Below are positions 1 through 5,720 of a stretch of 5,720 bases of DNA, piece after piece. Each line of letters opens with the position of its first letter. The stretch's first letter is position 1. The notes under the pieces were generated by a model that was given only the letters and a program-made list of their open reading frames with translations, ran no database searches and was not told the origin of the DNA. The position numbers were made by a program, and so were the translations under genes. Origin of the DNA: JACQQW01 sp964520655 (GTDB lineage: Bacteria; Omnitrophota; Gorgyraeia; Zapsychrales; Fredricksoniimonadaceae); assembly GCA_964520655.1 (NCBI GenBank), contig CAZFNI010000042.1, forward strand, positions 1 to 5,720. Direction: 5' to 3'.

Positions 1-56
1 CCTGGCTCACCAGGAACTTTTCATCTTTATCGAAGGTCGTTAAAGAAAAAGCTTAA
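1..56 (+). other. possible 3' end of an upstream gene, frame undecided
   Basis: Two forward frames stay open from the left edge and could be the tail of a gene: one stops at TAA 41-43 (tail LAHQELFIFIEGR) and one at TAA 54-56 (tail WLTRNFSSLSKVVKEKA). A third frame stops at TAG 76-78. The fragment is too short to choose a frame or recognise a family. No reverse-strand reading from the ATG codons here goes far before a stop. The DNA left of the window would settle it. Confidence 0.25.
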
Positions 57-60
57 AGTA

Positions 61-136
61 TCGACAATCCCGCACTAGACATTCGTAACTGAAATTTACA
101 AGGCTCTTTTTTAAGCTATAATGACCCCATTGTCGA
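61..136. repeat. 8-bp inverted repeat flanking the promoter
   Basis: TCGACAAT at 61-68 is the exact reverse complement of ATTGTCGA at 129-136. The right arm begins about at the expected transcription start and the left arm lies about 60 bp upstream of that point, so the arms bracket the promoter. This could be an operator pair, but an 8-bp inverted repeat in a stretch of this length arises by chance about one time in four, so the call is weak. Confidence 0.2.
95..122 (+). promoter_or_regulatory. sigma70-type promoter for the first gene cluster
   Basis: TTTACA at 95-100 (one mismatch to the -35 consensus TTGACA) is followed after a 16-bp spacer by a perfect -10 box TATAAT at 117-122. Transcription would start near 129, giving a leader of about 70 nt before the ATG at 198. 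This is the best promoter match I found in the window, it lies in non-coding DNA and it points at the first gene. It probably also drives the next two genes, which follow at short spacing. Confidence 0.7.
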
Positions 137-185
137 GAAATGAAAAGCACACGAAGTAATTTAAGACAAGTTATTAATGATCTCC

Positions 186-190
186 AAAGG
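186..190 (+). promoter_or_regulatory. ribosome binding site that fixes the start at 198
   Basis: AAAGG lies 7 nt before the ATG at 198. The earlier in-frame ATG at 177 has only the AT-rich sequence AAGTTATTA before it, with no Shine-Dalgarno match, so 198 is the better start. It shortens the protein from 202 to 195 residues. Confidence 0.6.
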
Positions 191-197
191 CCTGTTG

Positions 198-785
198 ATG
201 AAAGAGGACATTTATCATAAACGCCAAACTTTATTCGATAAGACCGATTGGGAATGGCGCCTTAAGATCGATGCTCTGATCGAGTGTTCCGGCACAGGGA
301 AGACGCGGACGATCAGGTGGGTCGATATTTCAAAGATCAGGCTATGTTTTGCGCCGACAAGGTTCAAACCGTGGCGTTTCTATTGCCGTTTGCACAGCGT
401 TCAAGGGGATGTTGTCGAGATCGATAATGTCGATACATGCGGAGTTGGTGATTTTAAGAACACCGATGTGTTGTTCGTTCCATTCATCCGTGCCCTGCTT
501 GACCGGGTAGCTTTGGCGCGCCCTGATCTTAAGGTTCGGTTAGGGGAGGATCCTGTTCATTATTTATTTCATTTATTGTTCGTGACGGGCAGTTTTGCGT
601 TGCTGATTCTTACGATCATTGTTTTACCTGTCCCGTTCGCTTTTTGGCCTGGGACGGCGTTGATCAAGGCGGGCTTCATGCTGTTGTGTGTTCCTGTGTT
701 GGGTAAATGGGCCATGCGGGGGTTCCCCCGCTCAGTGAGGATCACGGAGGTCCTGCCAAGACATTTGCCGTATTGTTCATCATAA
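198..785 (+). CDS. hypothetical protein with C-terminal membrane segments
   Basis: This encodes 195 residues of unknown function. Residues 1-120 are soluble and look like a beta-rich domain. They include the segments TIRWVDISKIRLCF and RFKPWRFYCRLHS, then a helical stretch (FVPFIRALLDRVALARPDL). Two hydrophobic segments follow at about residues 122-143 and 152-170, so the protein probably sits in the inner membrane with its N-domain in the cytoplasm. There is no signal peptide. The tail ends in a basic, proline-containing stretch (FPRSVRITEVLPRHLP). From memory, the order of an R-x-I-x-x-x-D-I-x-x-V/I-R-L motif, a W/N-R-Y/F-x-C-R motif, a short helix ending in P, two membrane segments and a terminal LP recurs in uncharacterised proteobacterial proteins, but I cannot name a family. 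It is the first gene behind the promoter at 95-122, with 37 nt to the next gene. The coding call is solid; the function is open. Confidence 0.8.
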   Translation: MKEDIYHKRQTLFDKTDWEWRLKIDALIECSGTGKTRTIRWVDISKIRLCFAPTRFKPWRFYCRLHSVQGDVVEIDNVDTCGVGDFKNTDVLFVPFIRALLDRVALARPDLKVRLGEDPVHYLFHLLFVTGSFALLILTIIVLPVPFAFWPGTALIKAGFMLLCVPVLGKWAMRGFPRSVRITEVLPRHLPYCSS

Positions 786-811
786 ATGATAAGAAAATGT
801 CCATTAATGTT

Positions 812-816
812 AGGAG
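812..816 (+). promoter_or_regulatory. strong ribosome binding site for the HEAT-like gene
   Basis: AGGAG lies 6 nt before the ATG at 823, a near-ideal Shine-Dalgarno match. It supports the ATG at 823, which also places a complete signal peptide at the N-terminus, rather than the later ATG at 847. Confidence 0.8.
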
Positions 817-822
817 AAGAGT

Positions 823-1536
823 ATGAATAGATCTCAAAGGGTCGTCATGTTCGTGTTTTGCGCAGTCGCTCTATGTGCCCCTGGGTGTGTGATAGCTGAG
901 GACGTGTCGATCGTCATTAATAAGCAGATCACTGAGATCGCCCGGTTAGGATCTAACCCACAGGCGAGTGATGCCGACAAGAAAACGCTGCAGGATCTCT
1001 ACCAGGCTGTACAGTCACAGGGACCCAATGCTGTTCCGGTTATTGAAGAGATCCTTAGATCCAAGGGAAATGCGGCACAGAAGCAGGTTTCCCTATATCT
1101 GGCGAGCCTCATGTTCGCTCCTCGTACAGTCGAAGAGACAGCGACCAGAGGGAAAATGCTGACGAACTTTATCAAGCTGGGTCTTGCCGACGAAGCAGAA
1201 GTGGTTAGAGGTTATGCCTTGCAAATGGCCGGAGGGATGGCGGATGGCTTGTGGAAGGGTGAATCTTACTACATGCTCAGGGATTTCTATCAAAGAGAAA
1301 AGAATCCACAGATGAGAGTGTACGCATTGTCCAAGATCGCAGGATTTATGATCGACGAGGCATATACGTTGATCAGTAACGCAGCCAATGATCCTGATCC
1401 GCAGGTACAGCAGGCGGCCAGATCCTATAAAGATTATCAGGATAATCTTCGGGCGATCCGCGCGGGACAAGCGGCACAAGCTGTGCCTGCTTTGGACAAG
1501 TCTCAAGTTAAGGGTTATGGAAAGAATGCAAATTAA
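823..1536 (+). CDS. exported HEAT-repeat-like helical protein
   Basis: The 237-residue product starts with a typical signal peptide: basic MNRSQR, a hydrophobic core, and a likely signal peptidase I site after VIA at residue 25, before ED. A Cys at 22 within APGC is a poor lipobox because Pro is at -2, so a lipoprotein is less likely. The mature part is almost all helical, with paired amphipathic helices of HEAT/ARM type: about 70-98 (AVPVIEEIL, then QVSLYLASL), 122-140 (EAEVVRGYALQMAGG), 148-175 (YMLRDFYQ, then PQMRVYALSKIAGF) and 180-202 (a run ending DPDPQVQQAARSY). The D/N-P-x-x-x-V/A-R-x-x-A-L signature of HEAT units is visible in the last two. Such repeats usually form a binding surface for a partner protein; no catalytic residues stand out. 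The C-terminal tail (205-237) is polar and probably disordered. Only 13 nt separate it from the next gene, also exported, so the two products may act together in the periplasm. The specific partner is unknown. Confidence 0.85.
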   Translation: MNRSQRVVMFVFCAVALCAPGCVIAEDVSIVINKQITEIARLGSNPQASDADKKTLQDLYQAVQSQGPNAVPVIEEILRSKGNAAQKQVSLYLASLMFAPRTVEETATRGKMLTNFIKLGLADEAEVVRGYALQMAGGMADGLWKGESYYMLRDFYQREKNPQMRVYALSKIAGFMIDEAYTLISNAANDPDPQVQQAARSYKDYQDNLRAIRAGQAAQAVPALDKSQVKGYGKNAN

Positions 1537-1542
1537 GGAAGG
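1535..1542 (+). promoter_or_regulatory. ribosome binding site that fixes the start at 1550
   Basis: AAGGAAGG, whose first two bases lie in the stop codon of the preceding gene (TAA 1534-1536), ends 7 nt before ATG 1550. The reading frame stays open upstream to an ATG at 1388, but that would overlap 149 nt of the HEAT-like gene in another frame and bury the signal peptide, so 1550 is the true start. Confidence 0.8.
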
Positions 1543-1549
1543 TTCTATT

Positions 1550-2566
1550 ATGAGCGTTAAACAGTTCGTAGCGGTTGTTTTGTCTGGGTGGCTGTGCTTA
1601 ATGTCTATTGGGTTGGTACAGGCGTCCGATGAGCAGGATGCGCATCAGGCTGCCTTGGCATTCTTTAAAGAGTATGATCGAGCGCCGATGGAGTCCTTTG
1701 ATCAGCTGGCAGCCCGGACGCGGGCGGGAGCGTATAAGGAAATATGGGTGAAGGACCGGGTCAATATCAAAAAAACATTGGTGCGTCGCTTACGCAAAGC
1801 CACTGCCATGACGGAATATGGGCTTGATAAACATCAGGGCGTCTTTATGCGATTGGAATATGATGCGATCTTGAATATGTTTGGTCTTAAGGCCGATCAG
1901 GAGCGTCGAGAGACGGTGATCATGGAGCGGGAGGATAACGGGAAGTGGCGGCTTGTTGAGTACGATCATGAATTGGATTCCGATATCTTCGAGCAAATCG
2001 GGGGGGCTTATCGTCCGGACCTACCCAAGGATGATTATTTGACAGCAAATTCCAGGGTGGCCAATGCTTACGATCAGGCGGTTAAGAAGTATGGAGCGGA
2101 AGATGCTCGTTTGATCCGGTTCTTGGTCCTGCAGGCGATCGGGCTGGTCAATCAGAGCAAATATGTTAAGACTGCTGAGCAGAAGGCTTACATAGACAAA
2201 GCGCAAACGCGTCTTTGGGAGGCATATGCGCTGTGGCAAAAGGCTAATCCGAGTAATTTGATACGAGGAGCTGGCATATGCCAAATGATCGCGCAATTTT
2301 ATGCAGGGCAAAAGCAAGCGGACCAGGCTATTGATTGGCAGAAAAAGGCTGCGGCTATTTTAGAGGTTCCTGATCGCAATACGTACGAGACTAAGTCCTA
2401 TTTACAACTTAAGAATATTCTAGCGACATGGTTATTTGAGACCGGCGCTAAAGCGGATGCGCGCGCTGTTTTTGAAAGCATGGTCGGGCTCTGTGCGGCA
2501 GAATATGGCGCGTCAAGCAAGGAGTGTCAGCCTTTACAGGCGGCGATCGATCAGTTGAAGGGCTGA
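1550..2566 (+). CDS. exported protein: DUF4019-like domain plus TPR-like helical domain
   Basis: The 338-residue product has a clear signal peptide (MSVKQF, hydrophobic core, cleavage after VQA at residue 25). Residues about 28-140 resemble DUF4019: an initial helix (AHQAALAFFKEYD), a segment with A-Y-x-x-I-W near 61-66, a basic helix (72-84), a strand at 98-105 (VFMRLEYDA), then E-T-V-I-M-E-R-E followed by D-N-G-K-W-R-L-V-E-Y at 121-138. That E-x-V, dG-x-W-R, Y pattern is what I recall of DUF4019 and NTF2-like proteins; the match is by eye. Residues 165-338 are helical with TPR-like pairs: 168-181, 186-202, 213-230, 241-253, 256-271, 284-298, 301-317 (Y/F-x-x-x-x-A-x-x-W-x-x-K-A spacing at 250-267). 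Cys at 314 and 326 could form a disulphide. The role is unknown; an envelope adaptor or assembly factor is plausible. It lies 13 nt behind the HEAT-like gene and is probably co-translated with it. Confidence 0.8.
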   Translation: MSVKQFVAVVLSGWLCLMSIGLVQASDEQDAHQAALAFFKEYDRAPMESFDQLAARTRAGAYKEIWVKDRVNIKKTLVRRLRKATAMTEYGLDKHQGVFMRLEYDAILNMFGLKADQERRETVIMEREDNGKWRLVEYDHELDSDIFEQIGGAYRPDLPKDDYLTANSRVANAYDQAVKKYGAEDARLIRFLVLQAIGLVNQSKYVKTAEQKAYIDKAQTRLWEAYALWQKANPSNLIRGAGICQMIAQFYAGQKQADQAIDWQKKAAAILEVPDRNTYETKSYLQLKNILATWLFETGAKADARAVFESMVGLCAAEYGASSKECQPLQAAIDQLKG

Positions 2567-2676
2567 ACCATTGAGAATCTGGGAGTTTCGAGCTAGTAGC
2601 TGATCAGTCTGTATCTGCAGGATTGTGCTCAATAATGGATGCAGCAGAGGGTAAAAAAGCAGAAGGTATTCATATC
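2567..2676 (+). other. 110-nt gap between the exported gene and the ATPase
   Basis: This is the longest gap inside the gene run. I see no GC-rich hairpin followed by a T-run, so no intrinsic terminator. The only promoter-like pair is TTGAGA at 2571-2576 with TAGTAG at 2594-2599 (17-bp spacer), whose -10 half matches consensus at only three positions. The ATPase may therefore be read through from upstream or have its own unseen promoter. The last 54 nt are an open in-frame extension of the ATPase gene that I do not count as coding. Confidence 0.4.
2661..2666 (+). promoter_or_regulatory. ribosome binding site that decides the ATPase start
   Basis: AGAAGG lies 10 nt before ATG 2677. Two earlier in-frame starts exist: TTG 2623, where AGGA touches the start with no spacing, and ATG 2635, where AGGA is 12 nt away. 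The P-type ATPase N-terminal homology begins right after 2677, so the 881-residue form is preferred over 895 or 899 residues. Confidence 0.55.
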
Positions 2677-5322
2677 ATGTCTGTATATAGTCGAGACCTG
2701 GAGAATATTTTTTTAGATCTCAAAACTTCTTTAGAGGGATTGTCCGCTGTGGAAGCGTCGCGGCGTATCCAAACGCATGGTCTCAATCTTTTAGAATCCC
2801 GCGACAGGCCTGCCCCGTTTTCGATCTTTTTCCGCCAATTCTTGAACCCGCTGGTTTATATCCTCATCGTTGCCGCGAGCATTAAAGCCTATGTGAAGGG
2901 GCCTCTGGATGCTTTGATCATCGTGGGGGTTCTTTTGTTCATGGCGATCATTGGATTTATTCAGGAAATGCGCGCCGAGAGCGCAATGGCTTCTTTGTTG
3001 CGTCTGGCCGCTCCGAAAGCCAAAGTTCTGCGCAATGGTTTTGTGCAGATCATAGAATCGCGTCTGATCGTGCCCGGCGATGTCATTATTCTGGAAACAG
3101 GCGATATGATCCCGTCTGATGCCAGGCTTATTGAAGCGGTGAATCTTAAAGTGAACGAGTCTTCGTTGACTGGGGAGTCTTTACCGGTCTTAAAGAATGT
3201 AAACATCATTGCCCAAGATGCGCCCCTGGCAGAGCGCAGGAATATGGTCTTTATGGGGACGACCATCACCTACGGCCGGGGTAAGGCCGTTGTTGTTGAG
3301 ACCGGGATGAAGACTGAGATCGGTCGTATTGCCAAAGCGGTGCGAACCATCCGTAAAGATAGATCGTCGCTCCAAAAAAGCATTGATGATCTGGGGCACG
3401 CGTTGATATGGATCGTCTTGGGATTTTGCGCATTGCTCTTTGTTATGGGCTTGTGGAAAGGCATGGACCTTACCGAGGTCTTTATGCTTGCGGTCTCTGC
3501 TGCGGTGGCGGCCATACCGGAATCCCTTCCTGCGGTTGTCACGATCGTTCTTGCGATGGGCATGCAGCGCATGGCAAAGAATCAAGCCATCATCCGCAAG
3601 CTTATCGCGGTGGAAACGCTTGGGTCAACGACGGTGATCTGTTCTGATAAGACGGGCACCCTGACGCTCAATCAAATGACTGTAAAACGGGTCTTCGTTC
3701 ATGACCGATGGATCGATGCCGGCGGCAGTAAGGCTTTTATACGATCCGATGATCTCGCAGTATCCCAGGTTCTTAAAACGGCGGTCCTTTGCAATGATGC
3801 CAGGCTTATCAAGAATAAGGAAGGTTTTGATATCCAGGGGGATCCCACGGAAGGAGCTCTTGTCGTGCTAGCGGCCAAGGCGGGATTGGATAAAGAGGCT
3901 GTTGAGAAAGAAGCTTTGAGACTTTCAGAGATCCCTTTTGAAAGTGAGAAGCAGTATATGGCGACCCTTCATCAGGAGGCTGGTGGCAGGGTTGTGCGCA
4001 TAAAAGGATCTTTGGAAAAAATCCTGCCCATGTCCAGCCATTATATCGAAGGGGGCAGGGTCATTCCATTGACGGAAAGCGCCCGTCATGCATTTGTCAG
4101 TTCTGCTGGATCAATGAGCGGGGACGCCTTGCGGGTTTTGGCGTTTGCTTTTATGGATGGTGTTCCGGAGACTGCTCCGTTAAGTGAAAAGATGTATCAC
4201 GGCAAACTCGTCCTCACGGGACTGTGCGGTATGATCGACCCGCACCGTGATGAGGTTATCGATTCGATCAAGCAGTGTCATGCCGGTGGAATAAAGGTCA
4301 TCATGGCAACGGGGGATAATAAGATGACCGCCAGAGCCATTGCCAAGGCCATCGGTATTAAAGACGGAGAGGTTTTGACCGGTCAGGATCTGCAAAAAAT
4401 GAGTGATGATGAGCTGGCGGAAAAGATCGAGAATGTATCCGTTTTTGCCCGTATCGAACCATTGCACAAGATGCGTATTGTGCAGGCTTTTAAAAAACGC
4501 GGACATGTGGTGGCGATGACCGGAGATGGAGTTAATGATGCTCCGGCTATTGAGGCGGCCGACATCGGTATTGCTATGGGGATCACTGGAACAGACGTAG
4601 CCAAGGAGTCGTCAGATATGGTCCTTGCTGATGATAATTTTTCCTCGATCGTGACTGCGGTTGAGGAAGGGAGGGCGATCTTTAACCGGCTGCGCAATGT
4701 TCTTCTTTTTATGTTGACCACGTGCTTTGGGGAACTACTGACATTGCTTCTAGGTGTGATCTTTATTGGTCATGCCCCGCTGGTCCCGCTTCAAATCCTC
4801 TGGATCAATCTGGTGACAGGCGCGATCATGGCGATCCCGCTGGGCATGGAGCCGCGGGCGGGGGATGAGCTGAATTATCCACCAAGGAGTCCAAAGGTCG
4901 GGTTGATCTATCCGGGGATGCTTTTTAGAGCGGCATTTTTGTCCAGCATGCTGGCATTGGGAAGTTTGATGGTCTTTGTCTGGGCCTACGGCAAATATGA
5001 AATCCACGAAGCACGGACCATAACATTTTGTGCGATTGTCATGTTCGAATGGTTGGTGGCTTTCAACGCCCGGTCTGATCAACGCACGATCTTTCAGCTT
5101 GGGTTCTTTAAGAACCGTCCGCTGTTTATTGCGGTATTGATCGCGGTATTTTTGCAGCTAACCGTGATCTACACGCCCTTCCTTCATGAGCCATTTGATA
5201 CCGTACCGCTTAAAGCATGGGAGTGGGGGATTGCGCTTCTCCCTGGGCTTGCGATCTTTTTGATCGAGACCATAAGAAAAATATTATTCCCGACGCTTTT
5301 TAACAAAGGGAAATTGATATGA
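2677..5322 (+). CDS. P2-type cation-transporting ATPase (calcium-pump-like)
   Basis: A complete 881-residue pump that uses ATP to move a cation across the inner membrane. Order: N-terminal cation-ATPase domain (1-50); M1-M2 (about 54-97); actuator domain with PGD 133-135 and TGES 165-168; M3-M4 (241-296) with PESLP 281-285; phosphorylation motif DKTGTLT 324-330, Asp324 being phosphorylated; nucleotide domain with GDPTEGAL 388-395 and KGSLE 443-447; TGD 545-547 and TGDGVND 615-621 of the P-domain; then M5-M10 (674-865). There is no CPC motif or metal-binding N-domain, so it is not a P1B heavy-metal pump; length and layout fit bacterial P2A pumps of PacL type. By eye against SERCA, ion ligands are kept at Glu282 (E309), Glu686 (E771), Asn711 (N796), Thr714 (T799) and Glu791 (E908), but Asp800 is Gly715 and Asn768 is Cys683. 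The transported ion is therefore uncertain: calcium by family, but a different cation or a single site is possible. The stop overlaps the TspO-like start. Confidence 0.95.
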   Translation: MSVYSRDLENIFLDLKTSLEGLSAVEASRRIQTHGLNLLESRDRPAPFSIFFRQFLNPLVYILIVAASIKAYVKGPLDALIIVGVLLFMAIIGFIQEMRAESAMASLLRLAAPKAKVLRNGFVQIIESRLIVPGDVIILETGDMIPSDARLIEAVNLKVNESSLTGESLPVLKNVNIIAQDAPLAERRNMVFMGTTITYGRGKAVVVETGMKTEIGRIAKAVRTIRKDRSSLQKSIDDLGHALIWIVLGFCALLFVMGLWKGMDLTEVFMLAVSAAVAAIPESLPAVVTIVLAMGMQRMAKNQAIIRKLIAVETLGSTTVICSDKTGTLTLNQMTVKRVFVHDRWIDAGGSKAFIRSDDLAVSQVLKTAVLCNDARLIKNKEGFDIQGDPTEGALVVLAAKAGLDKEAVEKEALRLSEIPFESEKQYMATLHQEAGGRVVRIKGSLEKILPMSSHYIEGGRVIPLTESARHAFVSSAGSMSGDALRVLAFAFMDGVPETAPLSEKMYHGKLVLTGLCGMIDPHRDEVIDSIKQCHAGGIKVIMATGDNKMTARAIAKAIGIKDGEVLTGQDLQKMSDDELAEKIENVSVFARIEPLHKMRIVQAFKKRGHVVAMTGDGVNDAPAIEAADIGIAMGITGTDVAKESSDMVLADDNFSSIVTAVEEGRAIFNRLRNVLLFMLTTCFGELLTLLLGVIFIGHAPLVPLQILWINLVTGAIMAIPLGMEPRAGDELNYPPRSPKVGLIYPGMLFRAAFLSSMLALGSLMVFVWAYGKYEIHEARTITFCAIVMFEWLVAFNARSDQRTIFQLGFFKNRPLFIAVLIAVFLQLTVIYTPFLHEPFDTVPLKAWEWGIALLPGLAIFLIETIRKILFPTLFNKGKLI
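5305..5310 (+). promoter_or_regulatory. ribosome binding site for the TspO-like gene inside the ATPase gene
   Basis: AAAGGG sits within the last codons of the ATPase gene, 8 nt before ATG 5319 and 11 nt before ATG 5322. The spacing favours 5319 as the start, which forms an ATGA overlap with the ATPase stop codon TGA at 5320-5322. Confidence 0.65.
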
Positions 5323-5720
5323 TGGGAAATAAACACTGGTTCCAGGTGACATTCGCGTTCGCTTTACCGCTGGCCGCGGGAGCTATCGGTGGTTTTTTCT
5401 CGGCAGCTAATGTGCGGACATGGTACCCAGCGCTGATCAAGCCGTCTTTTACTCCGCCGGAGTGGGTTTTTGGTCCAGTATGGGGCGTGCTGTATTTGTT
5501 GATGGGGCTGGCCTTATTCCTGGTGCTGGTTTCCGGACAAGAGAAGGATAAAGTTCGCTTTGCGGCAGGATTATTTTATGTCCATTTACTTCTAAATACG
5601 TTGTGGTCTATCCTGTTCTTCGGTCTGCGCAGCCCGCTGCTTGCGTTGATCGACATCGCTGCTTTATGGCTCATGATCACGGCGCTTGTTGTTGTTTTCT
5701 GGAACATCAGAAAATTGTCC
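5319..5720 (+). CDS. tspO: TspO/MBR family membrane protein (3' end missing)
   Basis: The first 134 residues are present; the frame is open to the window edge. Family landmarks: W-Y-x-x-L-x-K-P-x-x-x-P-P-x-W-x-F-G-P-V-W at residues 35-55, then L-Y-L-L-M-G, and H-L-L-L-N-T-L-W-S-x-L-F-F at 89-101. Four of the five expected membrane helices are visible (about 9-29, 48-70, 81-101, 106-128); the fifth and the C-terminus lie outside. TspO proteins are usually about 150-180 residues, so little is missing. Bacterial TspO binds and can degrade or transport porphyrins and acts in tetrapyrrole and stress signalling; no enzymatic step can be assigned from this sequence. The gene starts inside the stop of the cation ATPase (4-nt overlap) with its ribosome site in the ATPase tail, so both are on one mRNA and probably translationally coupled. 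The family call is secure; the physiological role here is inferred only from the family. Confidence 0.92.
   Translation, partial: MMGNKHWFQVTFAFALPLAAGAIGGFFSAANVRTWYPALIKPSFTPPEWVFGPVWGVLYLLMGLALFLVLVSGQEKDKVRFAAGLFYVHLLLNTLWSILFFGLRSPLLALIDIAALWLMITALVVVFWNIRKLS

Noticed and set aside
1..14. Hairpin CCTGG-CTCA-CCAGG at the left edge as a terminator
   Set aside because: The stem is only 5 bp within the window and is followed by AACTTTTCATC rather than a T-run. It may be longer to the left, which cannot be seen.
140..220. 26-codon leader ORF (MKSTRSNLRQV...) overlapping the start of the first gene
   Set aside because: The nearest purine run is only 2 nt from its ATG, and the predicted transcript would begin about 11 nt upstream, so translation is doubtful. 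It has no run of regulatory codons typical of attenuators.
765..792. Promoter TTGCCG-16-TGATAA before the HEAT-like gene
   Set aside because: Weak match, overlapping the end of the first gene; the 37-nt gap and strong ribosome site are explained by read-through.
885..891. Lipoprotein cleavage site at Cys22 (APGC) of the HEAT-like protein
   Set aside because: Pro at -2 does not fit a lipobox, and a good signal peptidase I site (VIA before ED) follows three residues later.
1388..1549. N-terminal extension of the DUF4019-like protein to an ATG at 1388
   Set aside because: It overlaps 149 nt of the HEAT-like gene in another frame, its residues are Arg/Ile-rich and unstructured, and it would hide the signal peptide. 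A strong ribosome site precedes ATG 1550.
2272..2283. 12-bp perfect palindrome TGGCATATGCCA
   Set aside because: About one such palindrome is expected by chance in a window of this size, and it lies in ordinary coding sequence.
2571..2599. Promoter TTGAGA-17-TAGTAG before the ATPase
   Set aside because: The -10 half matches the consensus at only three of six positions, and similar pairs are frequent by chance. It is noted in the gap entry but not called.
2961..3585. Long reverse-strand open frames opposite the ATPase gene
   Set aside because: They lie fully opposite a conserved pump with intact motifs, have low-complexity compositions and no ribosome site or family resemblance; they are shadows of the real gene.

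Overview
The window holds five genes, all on the + strand and closely packed, with the last one cut by the right edge. Typical signal peptides, Shine-Dalgarno sites before every start, a sigma70-type promoter and a P2-type ATPase next to a TspO homologue indicate a bacterium, probably Gram-negative in envelope. Base composition is near 50% GC, and GATC is strikingly frequent. The style resembles environmental candidate phyla such as Omnitrophota, but that is a guess from general appearance, not something the window proves.

Layout. Bases 1-176 hold at most the last codons of an upstream gene, then a near-consensus promoter (TTTACA, 16 bp, TATAAT). Next comes a run of three small genes: a membrane protein of unknown function (198-785), an exported HEAT-repeat-like protein (823-1536), and an exported protein joining a DUF4019-like domain to a helical TPR-like region (1550-2566). 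Gaps of 37 and 13 nt suggest one transcript. After a 110-nt gap without a visible terminator or convincing promoter lies a full-length P2-type cation-transporting ATPase (2677-5322). Its stop codon overlaps by 4 nt the start of a TspO/MBR family membrane protein (5319 to beyond 5720), so the two are probably translationally coupled.

How they may work together. The first three genes look like an envelope cluster: one inner-membrane protein and two periplasmic helical-repeat proteins, possibly an assembly or scaffold set of unknown purpose. The ATPase-TspO pair is a separate inner-membrane module. The most noteworthy biochemical point is that the ATPase keeps all catalytic motifs but has Gly in place of the Asp in M6 that supplies both calcium sites in SERCA, so its ion should not be assumed to be calcium. 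I found no mobile element, CRISPR array, tRNA or rRNA, and nothing that is clearly a new defence or mobile system.
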